Positions 9,128 to 18,435 of a stretch of 64,000 bases of DNA are shown one piece after another. The notes under the pieces were generated by a model. It did not search any database and was not told the DNA's origin. It saw nothing but the letters and a program-made list of their open reading frames with translations. Origin of the DNA: Idiomarina sp. MD25a (lineage in GTDB: Bacteria > Pseudomonadota > Gammaproteobacteria > Enterobacterales > Alteromonadaceae); assembly GCF_001870515.1 (NCBI RefSeq), contig NZ_MDGT01000003.1, forward strand, positions 264,151 through 328,150, read 5' to 3'. The first letter of the stretch is position 1, and the number at the start of each line of letters is the position of its first letter. The position numbers were made by a program, and so were the translations under genes.

Positions 9128-10153
9128 ATGAAACCGCTCGGATTAACTGAAAATGGTCTGCGGCAATGCTTGCGCATTGCCTTCGGGGCGTCCATTGGCT
9201 TCTTAGTCACCACGCTGTTTGACTTATCCTATGGTGTGTTCTTTACCGTACTACCCATGCTCTTGCTGGGTTTAGTGCCGGTCATTAACGGACATGTGGC
9301 GCGCCAATTATTAGCAGCATCAGTCATGTGTGGGATTGAAGTCGGTATCGTGGCGCAGTTATTAGGTGGGCACCCGGTACTCATGACGATGGTCGCATTT
9401 TTGTTGTTTCTGTATCGCTTTGCTTTCATGGCACGCGGCACTGCGTTTTTATTTGGTGCCAACGGCGTGTTGATGCTAAGTATTATGTTGCACTATGCGA
9501 GCTATCCAACTACCGACGTCAATAACCTCATTGCGAGTAATTTTTTCGCGTCATTGTTAGCTATCGTTATTGCTTTTATGATGCATACATTAATTCCCAA
9601 CAAAGCGGAGCCCAATGCGCCTCCCGTAGCGCCTGAAAAATCATCCAACCGCGTACGTCATGAGGCGATTTTGGGTGCCACGGTAACAACCTTGTCATTT
9701 TTAGTCTTTCAGCTGTTTGATTTGCAAGACTCAATATCCGCGCAAGCAACCACTATTTTGGTGTTATTCCCCATGCATTGGAATGGTGCGCTGACTTATG
9801 CGCGTAAACGCGCGATGGGCACGCTAATCGGCGTCATGTTTGGGCTTGCGATACAGCTATTACTATATGATTGGTACGACGCATTGTGGCTTATTGTGCC
9901 CTTATTCTGGGTCGGTGTGATGTTGTTTGCTCGGCTTCACGTGCTTGAGGCCTCGGGAGCTGGCGTGGGTTTTGGCGCTTTGACCACAGTGGGTATTTTA
10001 TTTGGTCAGTACCTCTCGCCCACGCAAGACTTAGTCTATTCAGGGTTGTACCGACTCAGTAGCACCTTAGTCGCTATTATTGCAGCAATGATGGTGTGTT
10101 ACCTCGTACATAAAGCGTTGAATCAGTTTGCGGCGACGCGTTTTGGCAGTTAA
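9128..10153 (+). CDS. DUF2955/FUSC-like inner-membrane transport protein
   Basis: 341 residues with two blocks of hydrophobic helices (about 15-155 and 185-330) separated by a short hydrophilic stretch. This repeated layout and the sequence match the DUF2955 family, relatives of the aromatic-acid exporters AaeB and YccS. With the HlyD-like protein just upstream and the MarR regulator it forms a three-gene unit like aaeXAB, so a role in efflux of aromatic acids or similar toxic small molecules is likely but inferred. GGAGC lies before the ATG. Confidence 0.8.
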   Translation: MKPLGLTENGLRQCLRIAFGASIGFLVTTLFDLSYGVFFTVLPMLLLGLVPVINGHVARQLLAASVMCGIEVGIVAQLLGGHPVLMTMVAFLLFLYRFAFMARGTAFLFGANGVLMLSIMLHYASYPTTDVNNLIASNFFASLLAIVIAFMMHTLIPNKAEPNAPPVAPEKSSNRVRHEAILGATVTTLSFLVFQLFDLQDSISAQATTILVLFPMHWNGALTYARKRAMGTLIGVMFGLAIQLLLYDWYDALWLIVPLFWVGVMLFARLHVLEASGAGVGFGALTTVGILFGQYLSPTQDLVYSGLYRLSSTLVAIIAAMMVCYLVHKALNQFAATRFGS

Positions 10154-10176
10154 TAAAGAAAAACGGTCATTGAGTG

Positions 10177-10204
10177 TTGATAAAATTCCTCTAAGCCGCA
10201 TAAT
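10177..10204 (+). promoter_or_regulatory. Candidate sigma-70 promoter for the GGDEF/EAL gene
   Basis: TTGATA (10177-10182) and CATAAT (10199-10204) are separated by 16 bases and lie about 49 bases before the ATG at 10253, in the 99-base gap after the DUF2955 gene. Confidence 0.5.
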
Positions 10205-10252
10205 TCGCGTTAATGATATCTAATATCTGTTTTTAGCGATGGAGCGCCTCCT

Positions 10253-12718
10253 ATGACATCGATGTCAATTAAGTTTTTTCAACGACTAAGCACCCAAATC
10301 TCGTTATTGGTGGGCTTCGTTGGCATTGCGATGTTTGTCAGTTTGGCCACTTTTACCATCACCGAACAAACAGCCGAGAATCGTCACGTGGTTGAACAAG
10401 AAGTCTTAACTACAGCGCAGATGATGCAGGCCACTTTTGATCGTGTAGTGCGTTATGAGCGCACGGATTTGTTGCATGAAATTCTTTCCCAGCTACAAGA
10501 TCAACCGAATGTCCTAGCCGCGTTTATCTATAACCGAGAGGGGCGTATAGAATATGCCGCTGATCATCACTGGCTTGATAAACCCTTATATCAGGCGTTG
10601 AGTATCGCGCCGCAAACTTGGCATGAACTCAATGCAAACAGCGACATCACGCTGCATCACGTTGAGGACCAAGGTCGCTTGACTGTTTACGTGCCGCTGA
10701 CGGTATCTTCGGACTTTCCTGAATTTCGACCTTTCTCACTCATGATCGCGTTCGAGCAAAAGCATACCTTTTGGAGTGTGGCGCAGTCGCGTCTTACCAC
10801 GTTGACAATTCAGCTCATTATCGTGCTGTTGTTGGTCGCCCTTCTGCACAGGTATCTGAACTACCGTATTAGCAAACGGCTTGGCCACATGCAAACCGGT
10901 GTGCAGGCGATGCGGGATGAGCAACAGCGTGTTGCTATTGACGTACGCGGCAAGGATGATATTGCGGCGCTGGCGCGTCAGGTCGAGGCGATCGCTGCCG
11001 ATCGTCATGCGCATTGGTCCAAACTTAAAAATCTAGAAACCGCGGTAGACCAAAGCAATGAGTGCATTATTATTACCGATGCCAAAGGCCAAATAGAGTA
11101 TGTGAATAAAGCGTTTGAGTGGATTACCGGGTATCAACGAGACGAGCTGGTTGGCAATAACCCCCGCATTCTCAAATCAGGTCTGACGCAACAATCGGTG
11201 TACCATGAACTTTGGGACACCCTTAACCAAGGTAAAACGTGGCGCGGTGAATTGCTCAACCAACGTAAAGATGGGCAAGTTTATACGGTGTATTCGATTA
11301 TTACGCCGGTCTACAACGAACAGGGGGAATGCACTCACTATATTGCGGTTGAGGACGATATTACCGAGCGCAAGGCCGACGAGCAGCGGCTTCACTATAT
11401 GGCTTATTACGAGACATTGACCGGCCTGCCCAACCGACTGCATATGACCCAAATCATCGACCAAGCACTCGCGTCGTTAGAAGAGGATGAACTGGGCTAC
11501 TTGTTACTCGTCGACATTGATCGATTACAACAGATTAATGATGCGCGTGGCCATGAGTTCGGCAATCGCTTGGTCCAAGCTTTTGCTGAGCGAATGAAGC
11601 AGTGGACGGAACAGCAGGGCGTGCAGCTCGCGCATTTGGGGGCTGACCTGTTTGCTGTTCTATTCCCACCGCAAGTTTCTAAACGCGAGGTGGCCAAAGA
11701 GAAGCTCTATGAGACCTGCGAGGCGCTGCTCAAGATCACCCGCAAGCCAATTCAGTTAGACGATGATGTTCTGACCATGTCAGCAACCATAGGCGCGGTC
11801 GTCTATCCACAAAAAGGTGGTAATGCAGAACAATTGTTACGTCGTGCCGAAACAGCCTTGCATAAGGCAAAACGATACGGGGGCAATCACTTCGCCGTCT
11901 ATCGTCAGCAATACGGAGAGGAGATTAAGCGGCAATTCGATGTCGAGAGAATGCTACGGCATGCGATAAAAAACGATGAGCTTGATTTATATTTGCAGTC
12001 TCAAGTGGATGCGACGGGTAAGGTGGTCAGTGCCGAAGGTTTGGTACGATGGCATCATTCGGAGCAGGGGCTCATTAGCCCGGGTGTATTTATACCGATT
12101 GCTGAACGCTCAGATTTGATTCTATCGATTGACCGTTGGGTACTGCAGCGTGCCGCACAGATTCTTGTTTCTAAGGAAATTGCTGAGAACCCCATTGATG
12201 CATTGTCAGTGAACATCTCTGCCCGACATTTTGTTCGGGGCGATTTAGTTCATGCAGTGAGTGAGTTACTAGAAAACTATCATTTTAAACCCCATCAGTT
12301 GATGATCGAGGTCACCGAGGGGGTATTGATAGAAGACACGGATAAAGTCATCGAAGTCATGCGTGAGTTAAGCAAACTCGGCATCCGTTTCTCGATTGAC
12401 GATTTTGGTACAGGCTACTCATCCTTAGCGTATATACAAAAACTGCCGGTGAGTGAACTCAAGATCGATCAAAGCTTCGTCCGCAGTATCGGTGAGAAAA
12501 CGACGCATGATGCGCTCGTTGAAACCATTCTCTCGATAGGTGAGCACTTAGACTTACGCATGATTGCCGAGGGTGTTGAAACAGAGCGTGAGGCGCGCTT
12601 CTTGACCGAGCGCTGCCCCACGATTGTTATGCAAGGGTATTTATTCGCTTATCCTGTTCCTGCTCAAGAGTGGCTGGCGTCTTTTAGTCCAAATTGTTCA
12701 ACTACACGATCAAAATAA
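10253..12718 (+). CDS. Membrane PAS-GGDEF-EAL protein, probable c-di-GMP phosphodiesterase
   Basis: 821 residues. Transmembrane segments at about 14-36 and 180-203 flank a periplasmic sensor region; a HAMP linker (about 203-255), PAS domain (about 260-375, ending EDDITERK), GGDEF domain (about 385-545) and EAL domain (about 565-810) follow. The GGDEF signature is GADLF near residue 460, so diguanylate cyclase activity is unlikely. The EAL domain keeps its main acidic and metal-binding motifs: AEGLVRW, VNISARHF, EVTEG, IDDFGTGYSSL, K in LKIDQSF, and AEGVETE. Hydrolysis of c-di-GMP is therefore the likely output. The 3' end overlaps the convergent add gene by 55 bases. Confidence 0.9.
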   Translation: MTSMSIKFFQRLSTQISLLVGFVGIAMFVSLATFTITEQTAENRHVVEQEVLTTAQMMQATFDRVVRYERTDLLHEILSQLQDQPNVLAAFIYNREGRIEYAADHHWLDKPLYQALSIAPQTWHELNANSDITLHHVEDQGRLTVYVPLTVSSDFPEFRPFSLMIAFEQKHTFWSVAQSRLTTLTIQLIIVLLLVALLHRYLNYRISKRLGHMQTGVQAMRDEQQRVAIDVRGKDDIAALARQVEAIAADRHAHWSKLKNLETAVDQSNECIIITDAKGQIEYVNKAFEWITGYQRDELVGNNPRILKSGLTQQSVYHELWDTLNQGKTWRGELLNQRKDGQVYTVYSIITPVYNEQGECTHYIAVEDDITERKADEQRLHYMAYYETLTGLPNRLHMTQIIDQALASLEEDELGYLLLVDIDRLQQINDARGHEFGNRLVQAFAERMKQWTEQQGVQLAHLGADLFAVLFPPQVSKREVAKEKLYETCEALLKITRKPIQLDDDVLTMSATIGAVVYPQKGGNAEQLLRRAETALHKAKRYGGNHFAVYRQQYGEEIKRQFDVERMLRHAIKNDELDLYLQSQVDATGKVVSAEGLVRWHHSEQGLISPGVFIPIAERSDLILSIDRWVLQRAAQILVSKEIAENPIDALSVNISARHFVRGDLVHAVSELLENYHFKPHQLMIEVTEGVLIEDTDKVIEVMRELSKLGIRFSIDDFGTGYSSLAYIQKLPVSELKIDQSFVRSIGEKTTHDALVETILSIGEHLDLRMIAEGVETEREARFLTERCPTIVMQGYLFAYPVPAQEWLASFSPNCSTTRSK

Positions 12719-13902
12719 GCTAAGTTTTTCTTCGCATATTCGCGCTTAGCCACATAGTCGCCTGGGAAGAAGTTCTTTTTAAAACCGTAGGCGACCATGT
12801 CTTTTAGACGTTTTAGCGAGATATCAAAATTATCGACAGCTAATTGATATTCGTTGCTGACCGTCGTGCGCGATACCAATCGGTTATCCGTACAAATAAC
12901 CGTGGCTAGACGGTTATCGAGCATATGCTTAAAGTTGTGGTTCTCGATACCACCGATGCTTGGATTGGTTTGCAGATTACTGGTAAGACAAACCTCAACA
13001 GCAATACGGCGATCGGCAATATATGAAGCCAAGTTTTCGCCATACGCTTTAGGATCTTCAATCGACGGATCCTCGGTCATTTCAGGCGAGAATAACGAGT
13101 AGCCATGGCCTAGACGATCCGCGTGGCACTGCGTGAGCGCTTCAAAGATACTTTCCGCGCCATAGGCTTCACCCGCGTGTACGGTTTTTAACAAGAAGTT
13201 TTCATGGGCGTATTCGTACACATCTTTGAACTGGCTTGCCGGATAGCCGATTTCTTGTCCAGCGATATCTAAACCGACGATAGGTAAACCTTCATCATCA
13301 CGCATTCTGACGCTGGCGCGCACCAACTCCATCGCTGCCGTGCGGATCACCTGCATGGGTTCAAAGTCGCGTAGGTGCTGGAATAGCTGAGTGTAGTAAG
13401 GGGAGAAGCCCTTTTTACCGAACATGCGCATGGCACAGTTGATGATGCCATAGTCAAAGGGCGGCTTTTCGCCTTGTTGCACACTTGGCTGCTGATTGTA
13501 TTCGTTTTTCGCCTTTTTCAGACCATCGTTGACCACATGCATAATAGTGTCAAAGGTCACACCTGCAGCTGGATTCATTAACAACTGAGGCGCAAAGCGA
13601 ACTTCGATATAGTTCACCCCCTCTTCTTGGTTATCAATGGCGAGCTCGTAGGCCGCTTGCTCCAGGTTTTCTAGGTTACGAAGCGCAGCGCAGGTATACT
13701 GAAAGCCATTTAAGTACTCACCTAAGTTGTTGTAGTGAGACTTAAAAACCTGATCAAACAGACCTTCCTCTGTATAACTGGGGAGTTCGATACTGGCGCG
13801 TTTTGCCATGTCAATCAGGCTTGAAGCGCGTAAGCTACCATCTAAGTGCAAGTGAAGATCAGCTTTAGGAATGGCCTTGATAAAATCGGCAGGGTATTGC
13901 AT
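12664..13902 (-). CDS. add: Adenosine deaminase
   Basis: 412 residues. It converts adenosine to inosine in purine salvage. The amidohydrolase barrel is marked by the zinc ligands in KADLHLHLDGSL near the N-terminus, the catalytic region KTVHAGE, LTSNLQTN, and the C-terminal zinc Asp in CTDNRLVS. The protein is about 80 residues longer than E. coli Add (333) and has TDN where Add has TDD, which fits a longer bacterial subfamily also seen in actinomycetes. It is divergent from tdk and its 3' end runs 55 bases into the GGDEF/EAL gene. Confidence 0.93.
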   Translation of the reverse strand: MQYPADFIKAIPKADLHLHLDGSLRASSLIDMAKRASIELPSYTEEGLFDQVFKSHYNNLGEYLNGFQYTCAALRNLENLEQAAYELAIDNQEEGVNYIEVRFAPQLLMNPAAGVTFDTIMHVVNDGLKKAKNEYNQQPSVQQGEKPPFDYGIINCAMRMFGKKGFSPYYTQLFQHLRDFEPMQVIRTAAMELVRASVRMRDDEGLPIVGLDIAGQEIGYPASQFKDVYEYAHENFLLKTVHAGEAYGAESIFEALTQCHADRLGHGYSLFSPEMTEDPSIEDPKAYGENLASYIADRRIAVEVCLTSNLQTNPSIGGIENHNFKHMLDNRLATVICTDNRLVSRTTVSNEYQLAVDNFDISLKRLKDMVAYGFKKNFFPGDYVAKREYAKKNLAYFDRVVEQFGLKDASHS

Positions 13903-13979
13903 ATCGAAAACTCCTCGGTAACATTTGCTTGGCGTTATTTTGGCACAGAATTGACTTGGATAATAAAAAGAATCCCACT

Positions 13980-14561
13980 ATGGCATCACTTTATTTTACC
14001 TATTCGGCAATGAATGCCGGCAAAAGCACCTCATTATTACAGGTGGCACATAACTATGAGGAGCGTGAGCAGCAAGTGTTACTCATGACCCCTGCGATCG
14101 ATAACCGCGCAGGACAGGGGAAAATTGCTTCACGCCTAGGTATAGCGCGTGATGCCCTCCAATTTACGCAGGACTGTGATCTCGTTGAACTCATTTTGAA
14201 GCAGTACCATCAGCGTCGGATTGATTGTGTTTTGCTTGATGAGGCGCAATTTTTAACGGAGCAACAAGTTTGGCAGCTTACGACGATCGTCGATACACAC
14301 AATATTCCGGTCATGTGTTACGGCATCCGTACCGACGCTTTTGGTGATGCGTTTCCTGGCAGTGCGGTATTACTCGCTGTCGCAGATAAGCTGGTTGAAA
14401 TGAAGACGATTTGCCACTGTGGACGCAAAGCAACGATGTCGCTTAGGGTGGACGAGCACGGTAATGCAGTAAAGATGGGCCAACAAATTGCGATTGGCGG
14501 TAACGACCGCTACATATCATGTTGCAGGACCCATTGGAAAGAAGCGATGGGTATTCGTTAA
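13980..14561 (+). CDS. tdk: Thymidine kinase
   Basis: 193 residues from the ATG of MASLYFTYSAMNAGKST; the frame is open to 13929, but the family N-terminus begins here. It phosphorylates thymidine and deoxyuridine in pyrimidine salvage. The P-loop is SAMNAGKST (about residues 8-16), the Walker B region is CVLLDEAQFL, and a zinc-ribbon lasso uses CHC near residue 145 and C-C-R-T-H near the C-terminus. It lies 77 bases from divergent add, so two nucleoside-salvage genes share one intergenic region. Confidence 0.94.
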   Translation: MASLYFTYSAMNAGKSTSLLQVAHNYEEREQQVLLMTPAIDNRAGQGKIASRLGIARDALQFTQDCDLVELILKQYHQRRIDCVLLDEAQFLTEQQVWQLTTIVDTHNIPVMCYGIRTDAFGDAFPGSAVLLAVADKLVEMKTICHCGRKATMSLRVDEHGNAVKMGQQIAIGGNDRYISCCRTHWKEAMGIR

Positions 14562-14569
14562 CGAGGTTC

Positions 14570-14598
14570 TGTTGCTGACTTGACGAACGCAGTATACT
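14570..14598 (+). promoter_or_regulatory. Candidate promoter for pyrC
   Basis: A good -10 TATACT lies at 14593-14598. Possible -35 elements are TGTTGC (14570-14575, 17-bp spacer) or TTGCTG (14572-14577, 15-bp spacer), neither strong. It falls in the 71-base gap between tdk and pyrC. Confidence 0.4.
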
Positions 14599-14632
14599 AG
14601 TAGGTGTGTATTCGCTCCGATGAGGTAACTTG

Positions 14633-15664
14633 ATGAACTCGATTACGATCCGCCGCCCCGACGACTGGCACTTGCACTTGCGCGATGAAGAAATGCTGGC
14701 CACTACCGTGCCGCATTCTGCTGAAGTGTTCCACCGTGCGGTGGTTATGCCCAACTTAGTCCCCCCGGTGACAACCGTGTCTGCCGCGTTAAGTTATCGT
14801 GAACGCATCATGGCTCATCTCGGCGCGGATCAGCGCTTTGATCCTCGTATGGCACTTTATCTAACAGGTGAAACGACGGTCGAGGAAGTAAAAAAAGCAG
14901 CCGCTGAGGAAACAGTCATTGGCTTTAAACTCTACCCTTCGGGCGCAACCACCAACTCAGCCTCTGGCGTAAAATCAGTCGAAGCTTTAGCGCCGGTATT
15001 AGAAGCAATGCAAACGCATGGTGTGCCACTGCTGGTTCACGGTGAAGTGACCGACGCTGATATCGATATTTTTGACCGCGAAAAAGTGTTCATTGAGCGT
15101 CATTTGATTCCAATTACTCAGCAGTTTCCCGCGCTGAAGTTGATTTTGGAGCACATCACCACCGGTGATGCGGTCGATTTTGTGACCTCGGCTCACGACA
15201 ATGTCGCAGCAACGATAACGCCGCAGCACTTATTGATGAATCGCAACCATTTATTAGTGGGCGGTGTGCGCCCGCATAACTATTGCCTACCTATTTTAAA
15301 ACGTCGTGAGCATCAAGAGCGTTTACAAAAAGCGGCGCTATCAGGTAGTGCTAAGTTCTTTTTGGGAACAGATTCAGCGCCGCACGTAAAGGCAAACAAA
15401 GAGACCGCATGCGGTTGTGCTGGTTGCTATTCGGCGCCCGCTGCAATTGAACTCTACGCAGAGTTTTTTAGTCAGCATGATGCACTTGATAAGCTGGAGA
15501 ACTTTAGTTCGGTATTTGGTGCGCAATTCTACCAATTACCATTGAATGAAGAGCGCCTGACGCTAACGCAAGAGACCTGGCAAGTACCCGAGCAAGTGTC
15601 AACTGCAACAGGACCTATCGTGCCTTACTACGCGGGTCAAACGTTGCACTGGAAGCGTTCATAA
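14633..15664 (+). CDS. pyrC: Dihydroorotase
   Basis: 343 residues (E. coli PyrC has 348). It catalyses reversible cyclisation of carbamoyl aspartate to dihydroorotate in pyrimidine synthesis. The class II amidohydrolase motifs are DDWHLHLRD (zinc His pair near residues 15-17), the carboxylated Lys in GFKLYPSGATTNS (about 102), LVHGEV, LEHITT, and the catalytic Asp in GTDSAPH. I start at the ATG of MNSITIRRP, 6 bases after GAGGT; a TTG sits one codon upstream. It follows tdk on the same strand. Confidence 0.96.
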   Translation: MNSITIRRPDDWHLHLRDEEMLATTVPHSAEVFHRAVVMPNLVPPVTTVSAALSYRERIMAHLGADQRFDPRMALYLTGETTVEEVKKAAAEETVIGFKLYPSGATTNSASGVKSVEALAPVLEAMQTHGVPLLVHGEVTDADIDIFDREKVFIERHLIPITQQFPALKLILEHITTGDAVDFVTSAHDNVAATITPQHLLMNRNHLLVGGVRPHNYCLPILKRREHQERLQKAALSGSAKFFLGTDSAPHVKANKETACGCAGCYSAPAAIELYAEFFSQHDALDKLENFSSVFGAQFYQLPLNEERLTLTQETWQVPEQVSTATGPIVPYYAGQTLHWKRS

Positions 15665-15679
15665 AGAGCGTCTATTAAG

Positions 15680-15718
15680 TTCAGACCTGAGTGCTCTATG
15701 ACAATGCTCAGGGCTGAA
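15680..15718 (+). terminator. Imperfect hairpin after pyrC, possible terminator
   Basis: TTCAGACCTGAG (15680-15691) can pair with CTCAGGGCTGAA (15707-15718) with one mismatch around a 15-base loop. Only a weak T-rich tail (ATCTTTTG) follows, so termination efficiency is uncertain. Its right arm overlaps the -35 of the next promoter. Confidence 0.45.
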
Positions 15719-15741
15719 GTTATCTTTTGATTGACCGATAC
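15715..15741 (+). promoter_or_regulatory. Sigma-28 (FliA)-like promoter for the chemoreceptor
   Basis: TGAAGTTA (15715-15722), an 11-base spacer and ACCGATAC (15734-15741) match the sigma-28 consensus TAAAGTTT-N11-GCCGATAA at 6 of 8 positions in each box with exact spacing. It lies 38 bases before the chemoreceptor ATG; FliA control of chemoreceptor genes is well known. Confidence 0.6.
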
Positions 15742-15779
15742 TAAAATGAGTATTCTTATTTTTGCTATCGGTCAAGCCC

Positions 15780-17402
15780 ATGAAATTAACCCACAAGCTC
15801 TATTCAGCCTTTGCTGCCATCTTGCTAGTGCTCGTTGTACTCATTACAACCACACTTTTTAGTATTCGCTCACTCGTGAGTACCACTTCTCAAGCTGAAC
15901 AAACCTTTACTGTTATTACAGTCGCGGAAGATTTAGTTAAGCAATTACTACTGATTCAAAGTAGTCAGCGCGGTTATGTAATCAGTGGTAACGATGAAGA
16001 CAAGGTGCCGTATGATGAAGGTAAGGCACAACTGAGCCAGTCTTGGGAGCAGCTTAAACAGCTCAGCCAGGGTTCATCGGCACAACTAAAACGACTAGAA
16101 GAGTTTAATGGGCTTTATCAGCGCTGGCTCGAAGATGCGATGGAGCCGGTTATTTCGATACGGCTACAATACGGCCCCGGTGCGATGGGCTTGGATCAGG
16201 CAGCATACCTTGTAAAACAAGGCCGCGGCCGCGAAGACATGCAAGCGATGCGCGAGTTAATGGATAGCTTTATTACCTTTGAGCGTACGCAGTTAACCGA
16301 GCGCCATGCGGAGGCCGATCAGGCGAGCTTATTGGCGGAATGGACAACGTTACTGGGCGGTTTAGTGGTAGCACTTGTGGCTATTGGTTCGGCTTGGACA
16401 TTTAAAAAGCAGTTACAAAATCGCTTGGCCGACGCGCAGCAAGCTATTGATGCGATTGCCGAGGGGCAACTAAATTATCGTATTCAAGCGGATGGCAACG
16501 ATGAAATTGCGCAAGTGCTATCAACGTTAGTGGCAATGCAAGACAAGCTCAAAGCCATGTTGAATAATATCCGCAATGCCGTTAATGAGTTAAATGAGTC
16601 CAGTGGTGTCGTTGCGAGTACCGCTGAGCAGTTGTCCGCATCGTCCGATGAACAAACGCAAGCGTCGGACTCTGTGGCAACAGCAATTCAAGAGCTCAGC
16701 GCAAGTATCGAACAAGTCTCGCAAAACGCTGAGCAAGCGCGCACCATCGCGCATCGTGCGAGTGATGAAGCACGCGAGAGTAGCACGGTTATTGAGCAAA
16801 TGACGCAGGCGATGGATCGCATTAATCAGGCGGTGACGCAAGCTTCGCAACGGCTAACGGAACTTGATTCACAGTCGGAGAAAATTAACGCCATCGTGTC
16901 AGTGATTAAAGGCATCGCCGATCAAACTAACTTGCTTGCCTTGAACGCAGCGATTGAAGCGGCTCGCGCGGGTGACCAAGGACGCGGATTCTCAGTTGTA
17001 GCTGATGAGGTCAGAAGCTTGGCACAACGTACAGCAGAATCAACTGATGAAATTGAACATATGGTCGGTGAGATCCAGCGAGGTACACAAACGAGCGTTC
17101 AACAGATGCAGAGTGGCGTGAGCGAGGTCGAGGAGGGCGTCGAGCTCGCTGATATGACCGGACAGGCAATGACGCGTATTCGCGGTAGTTTCGATGAGGT
17201 CATGCAGGTCGTTCAGGAAATTAGCGATGCGCTGAAAGAGCAAAATCGCGCCAGCGATGAAGTCGCAGAAACCGTCGAACGTTTTGCCGGCATGGCACAA
17301 CAAAACCAAGAAGCCACACGCCATTCCAGTGGTACCGCGCATACGCTGCAAACATTGGCTGCACAGCTCGAGCAAACGGTTAAACGTTTTTCTTTGGATT
17401 AA
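15780..17402 (+). CDS. Methyl-accepting chemotaxis protein with CHASE3-like sensor
   Basis: 540 residues from the ATG of [16 protein letters not shown]; the frame opens six codons earlier at a TTG. Membrane helices lie at about 10-32 and 185-207. The periplasmic part, with [18 protein letters not shown], resembles the helical CHASE3 sensor. A HAMP region (about 208-260) and the cytoplasmic signalling domain follow, with the CheA/CheW-binding tip containing [17 protein letters not shown] near residue 390. No CheR-tethering pentapeptide is seen at the C-terminus. The ligand is unknown. It stands just before the MSHA locus and has a FliA-like promoter, so control by the flagellar regulon is likely. 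Confidence 0.92.
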   Translation: MKLTHKLYSAFAAILLVLVVLITTTLFSIRSLVSTTSQAEQTFTVITVAEDLVKQLLLIQSSQRGYVISGNDEDKVPYDEGKAQLSQSWEQLKQLSQGSSAQLKRLEEFNGLYQRWLEDAMEPVISIRLQYGPGAMGLDQAAYLVKQGRGREDMQAMRELMDSFITFERTQLTERHAEADQASLLAEWTTLLGGLVVALVAIGSAWTFKKQLQNRLADAQQAIDAIAEGQLNYRIQADGNDEIAQVLSTLVAMQDKLKAMLNNIRNAVNELNESSGVVASTAEQLSASSDEQTQASDSVATAIQELSASIEQVSQNAEQARTIAHRASDEARESSTVIEQMTQAMDRINQAVTQASQRLTELDSQSEKINAIVSVIKGIADQTNLLALNAAIEAARAGDQGRGFSVVADEVRSLAQRTAESTDEIEHMVGEIQRGTQTSVQQMQSGVSEVEEGVELADMTGQAMTRIRGSFDEVMQVVQEISDALKEQNRASDEVAETVERFAGMAQQNQEATRHSSGTAHTLQTLAAQLEQTVKRFSLD

Positions 17403-17502
17403 TCAAAATAGGGGCAAAAATTGTGGAAATATCGCCCATTTATGTTCCAATAAGCGTAAGAGGTTTGATACCATATACAAAAAATAAACAAAGGAATGCT
17501 CA

Positions 17503-18435
17503 GTGCGCTTTTTGTTCGGAAAAAAAACAGGCTCTAACTACCAGTTAGTGATAAGTATCAGCGCTGCTGAACTTCGTCTGTTGATCCTTAAAGAAAAGCC
17601 AAATAAGGCACCTGAGTTAATCGTCAATGATGTCGAGCGACTTAAGCAAAATAATATTGCACAAGCGCTCAGCAACCTTAACGAACGTTATAAAAAGTTG
17701 TCGTTAGATGACGCCAAAGTGACGTTCGTATTGCAACCTGCTCATTATCAATCGACCGCGATCGATCGGCCTGATGTGCCGGACGAAGATCTTGCCGCTA
17801 GTTTACGCTTTCAGCTCGATGATCTGACAGAAATGAGTCCTGATCAGATGATTACTGATTACTATGAACTTCCGTTACAAGCCAGTGGTCAGGATAAGGT
17901 CACCGCGGTGGTGGCTGCAAGGGACCTGTTAGTGAATATCGTTGATGCGGTTGTGGCACAATCATGGCAGCTCACCGATATTACCGTGAGTGAAGTGGTG
18001 TTAAAGAATTTATTTCAGCATCGAGAAAAACCCTGCATGGTGCTTTATGGGCTCAGTCAAAATCGCTATGTAGCGCAAATATATCGCGCCGGTGAGCTTG
18101 TATTTACCCGTGAGCTCCGCGGAGTGCGAGACCTCTCCAAATATAGCGTAGAAGAAATTAAATTAGGCGCGCTCGAACCGCTTGCGACTGAAATTCAACG
18201 CTCAATGGATTACTACGAAGGGCAGTTACGACAAGCAGGTTTGCGCGAAATTGTATTAGCTATCGCGGGTCCTCAGCGAGAGGCAATGGCGGAGTCATTG
18301 CATGAATTGTTGGCGGTTGACGTTGAACTGTTCGAATATCCGCACTGGATGAATGAGTTGTGTGAGGGGGATTTTTCTGACCTTGAGGCGTTGGCGGCAA
18401 GTATAACGCCAAGCGCACAGGGAGATGCCCAATGA
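17503..18435 (+). CDS. mshI: MSHA biogenesis protein MshI (PilM-like)
   Basis: 310 residues with a GTG start 5 bases after AAGGAA. It is the first gene of the MSHA locus. The sequence resembles the actin-like PilM family of type IV pilus systems, which sits on the cytoplasmic face of the inner membrane and recruits PilN/PilO-type partners; the core includes VTFVLQPAHYQ and VVAARDLL and lacks membrane segments. The stop overlaps the next start (ATGA), so MshI and the PilN-like protein are made together. Identification rests strongly on position in the locus. Confidence 0.88.
   Translation: MRFLFGKKTGSNYQLVISISAAELRLLILKEKPNKAPELIVNDVERLKQNNIAQALSNLNERYKKLSLDDAKVTFVLQPAHYQSTAIDRPDVPDEDLAASLRFQLDDLTEMSPDQMITDYYELPLQASGQDKVTAVVAARDLLVNIVDAVVAQSWQLTDITVSEVVLKNLFQHREKPCMVLYGLSQNRYVAQIYRAGELVFTRELRGVRDLSKYSVEEIKLGALEPLATEIQRSMDYYEGQLRQAGLREIVLAIAGPQREAMAESLHELLAVDVELFEYPHWMNELCEGDFSDLEALAASITPSAQGDAQ

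Noticed and set aside
13940-13960. TGGCAC followed by TTGAC upstream of tdk, like a sigma-54 promoter
   Set aside because: The GG and GC pairs of a -24/-12 promoter must be 10 bases apart; 10 bases after this GG the bases are AC, so the -12 element is missing.
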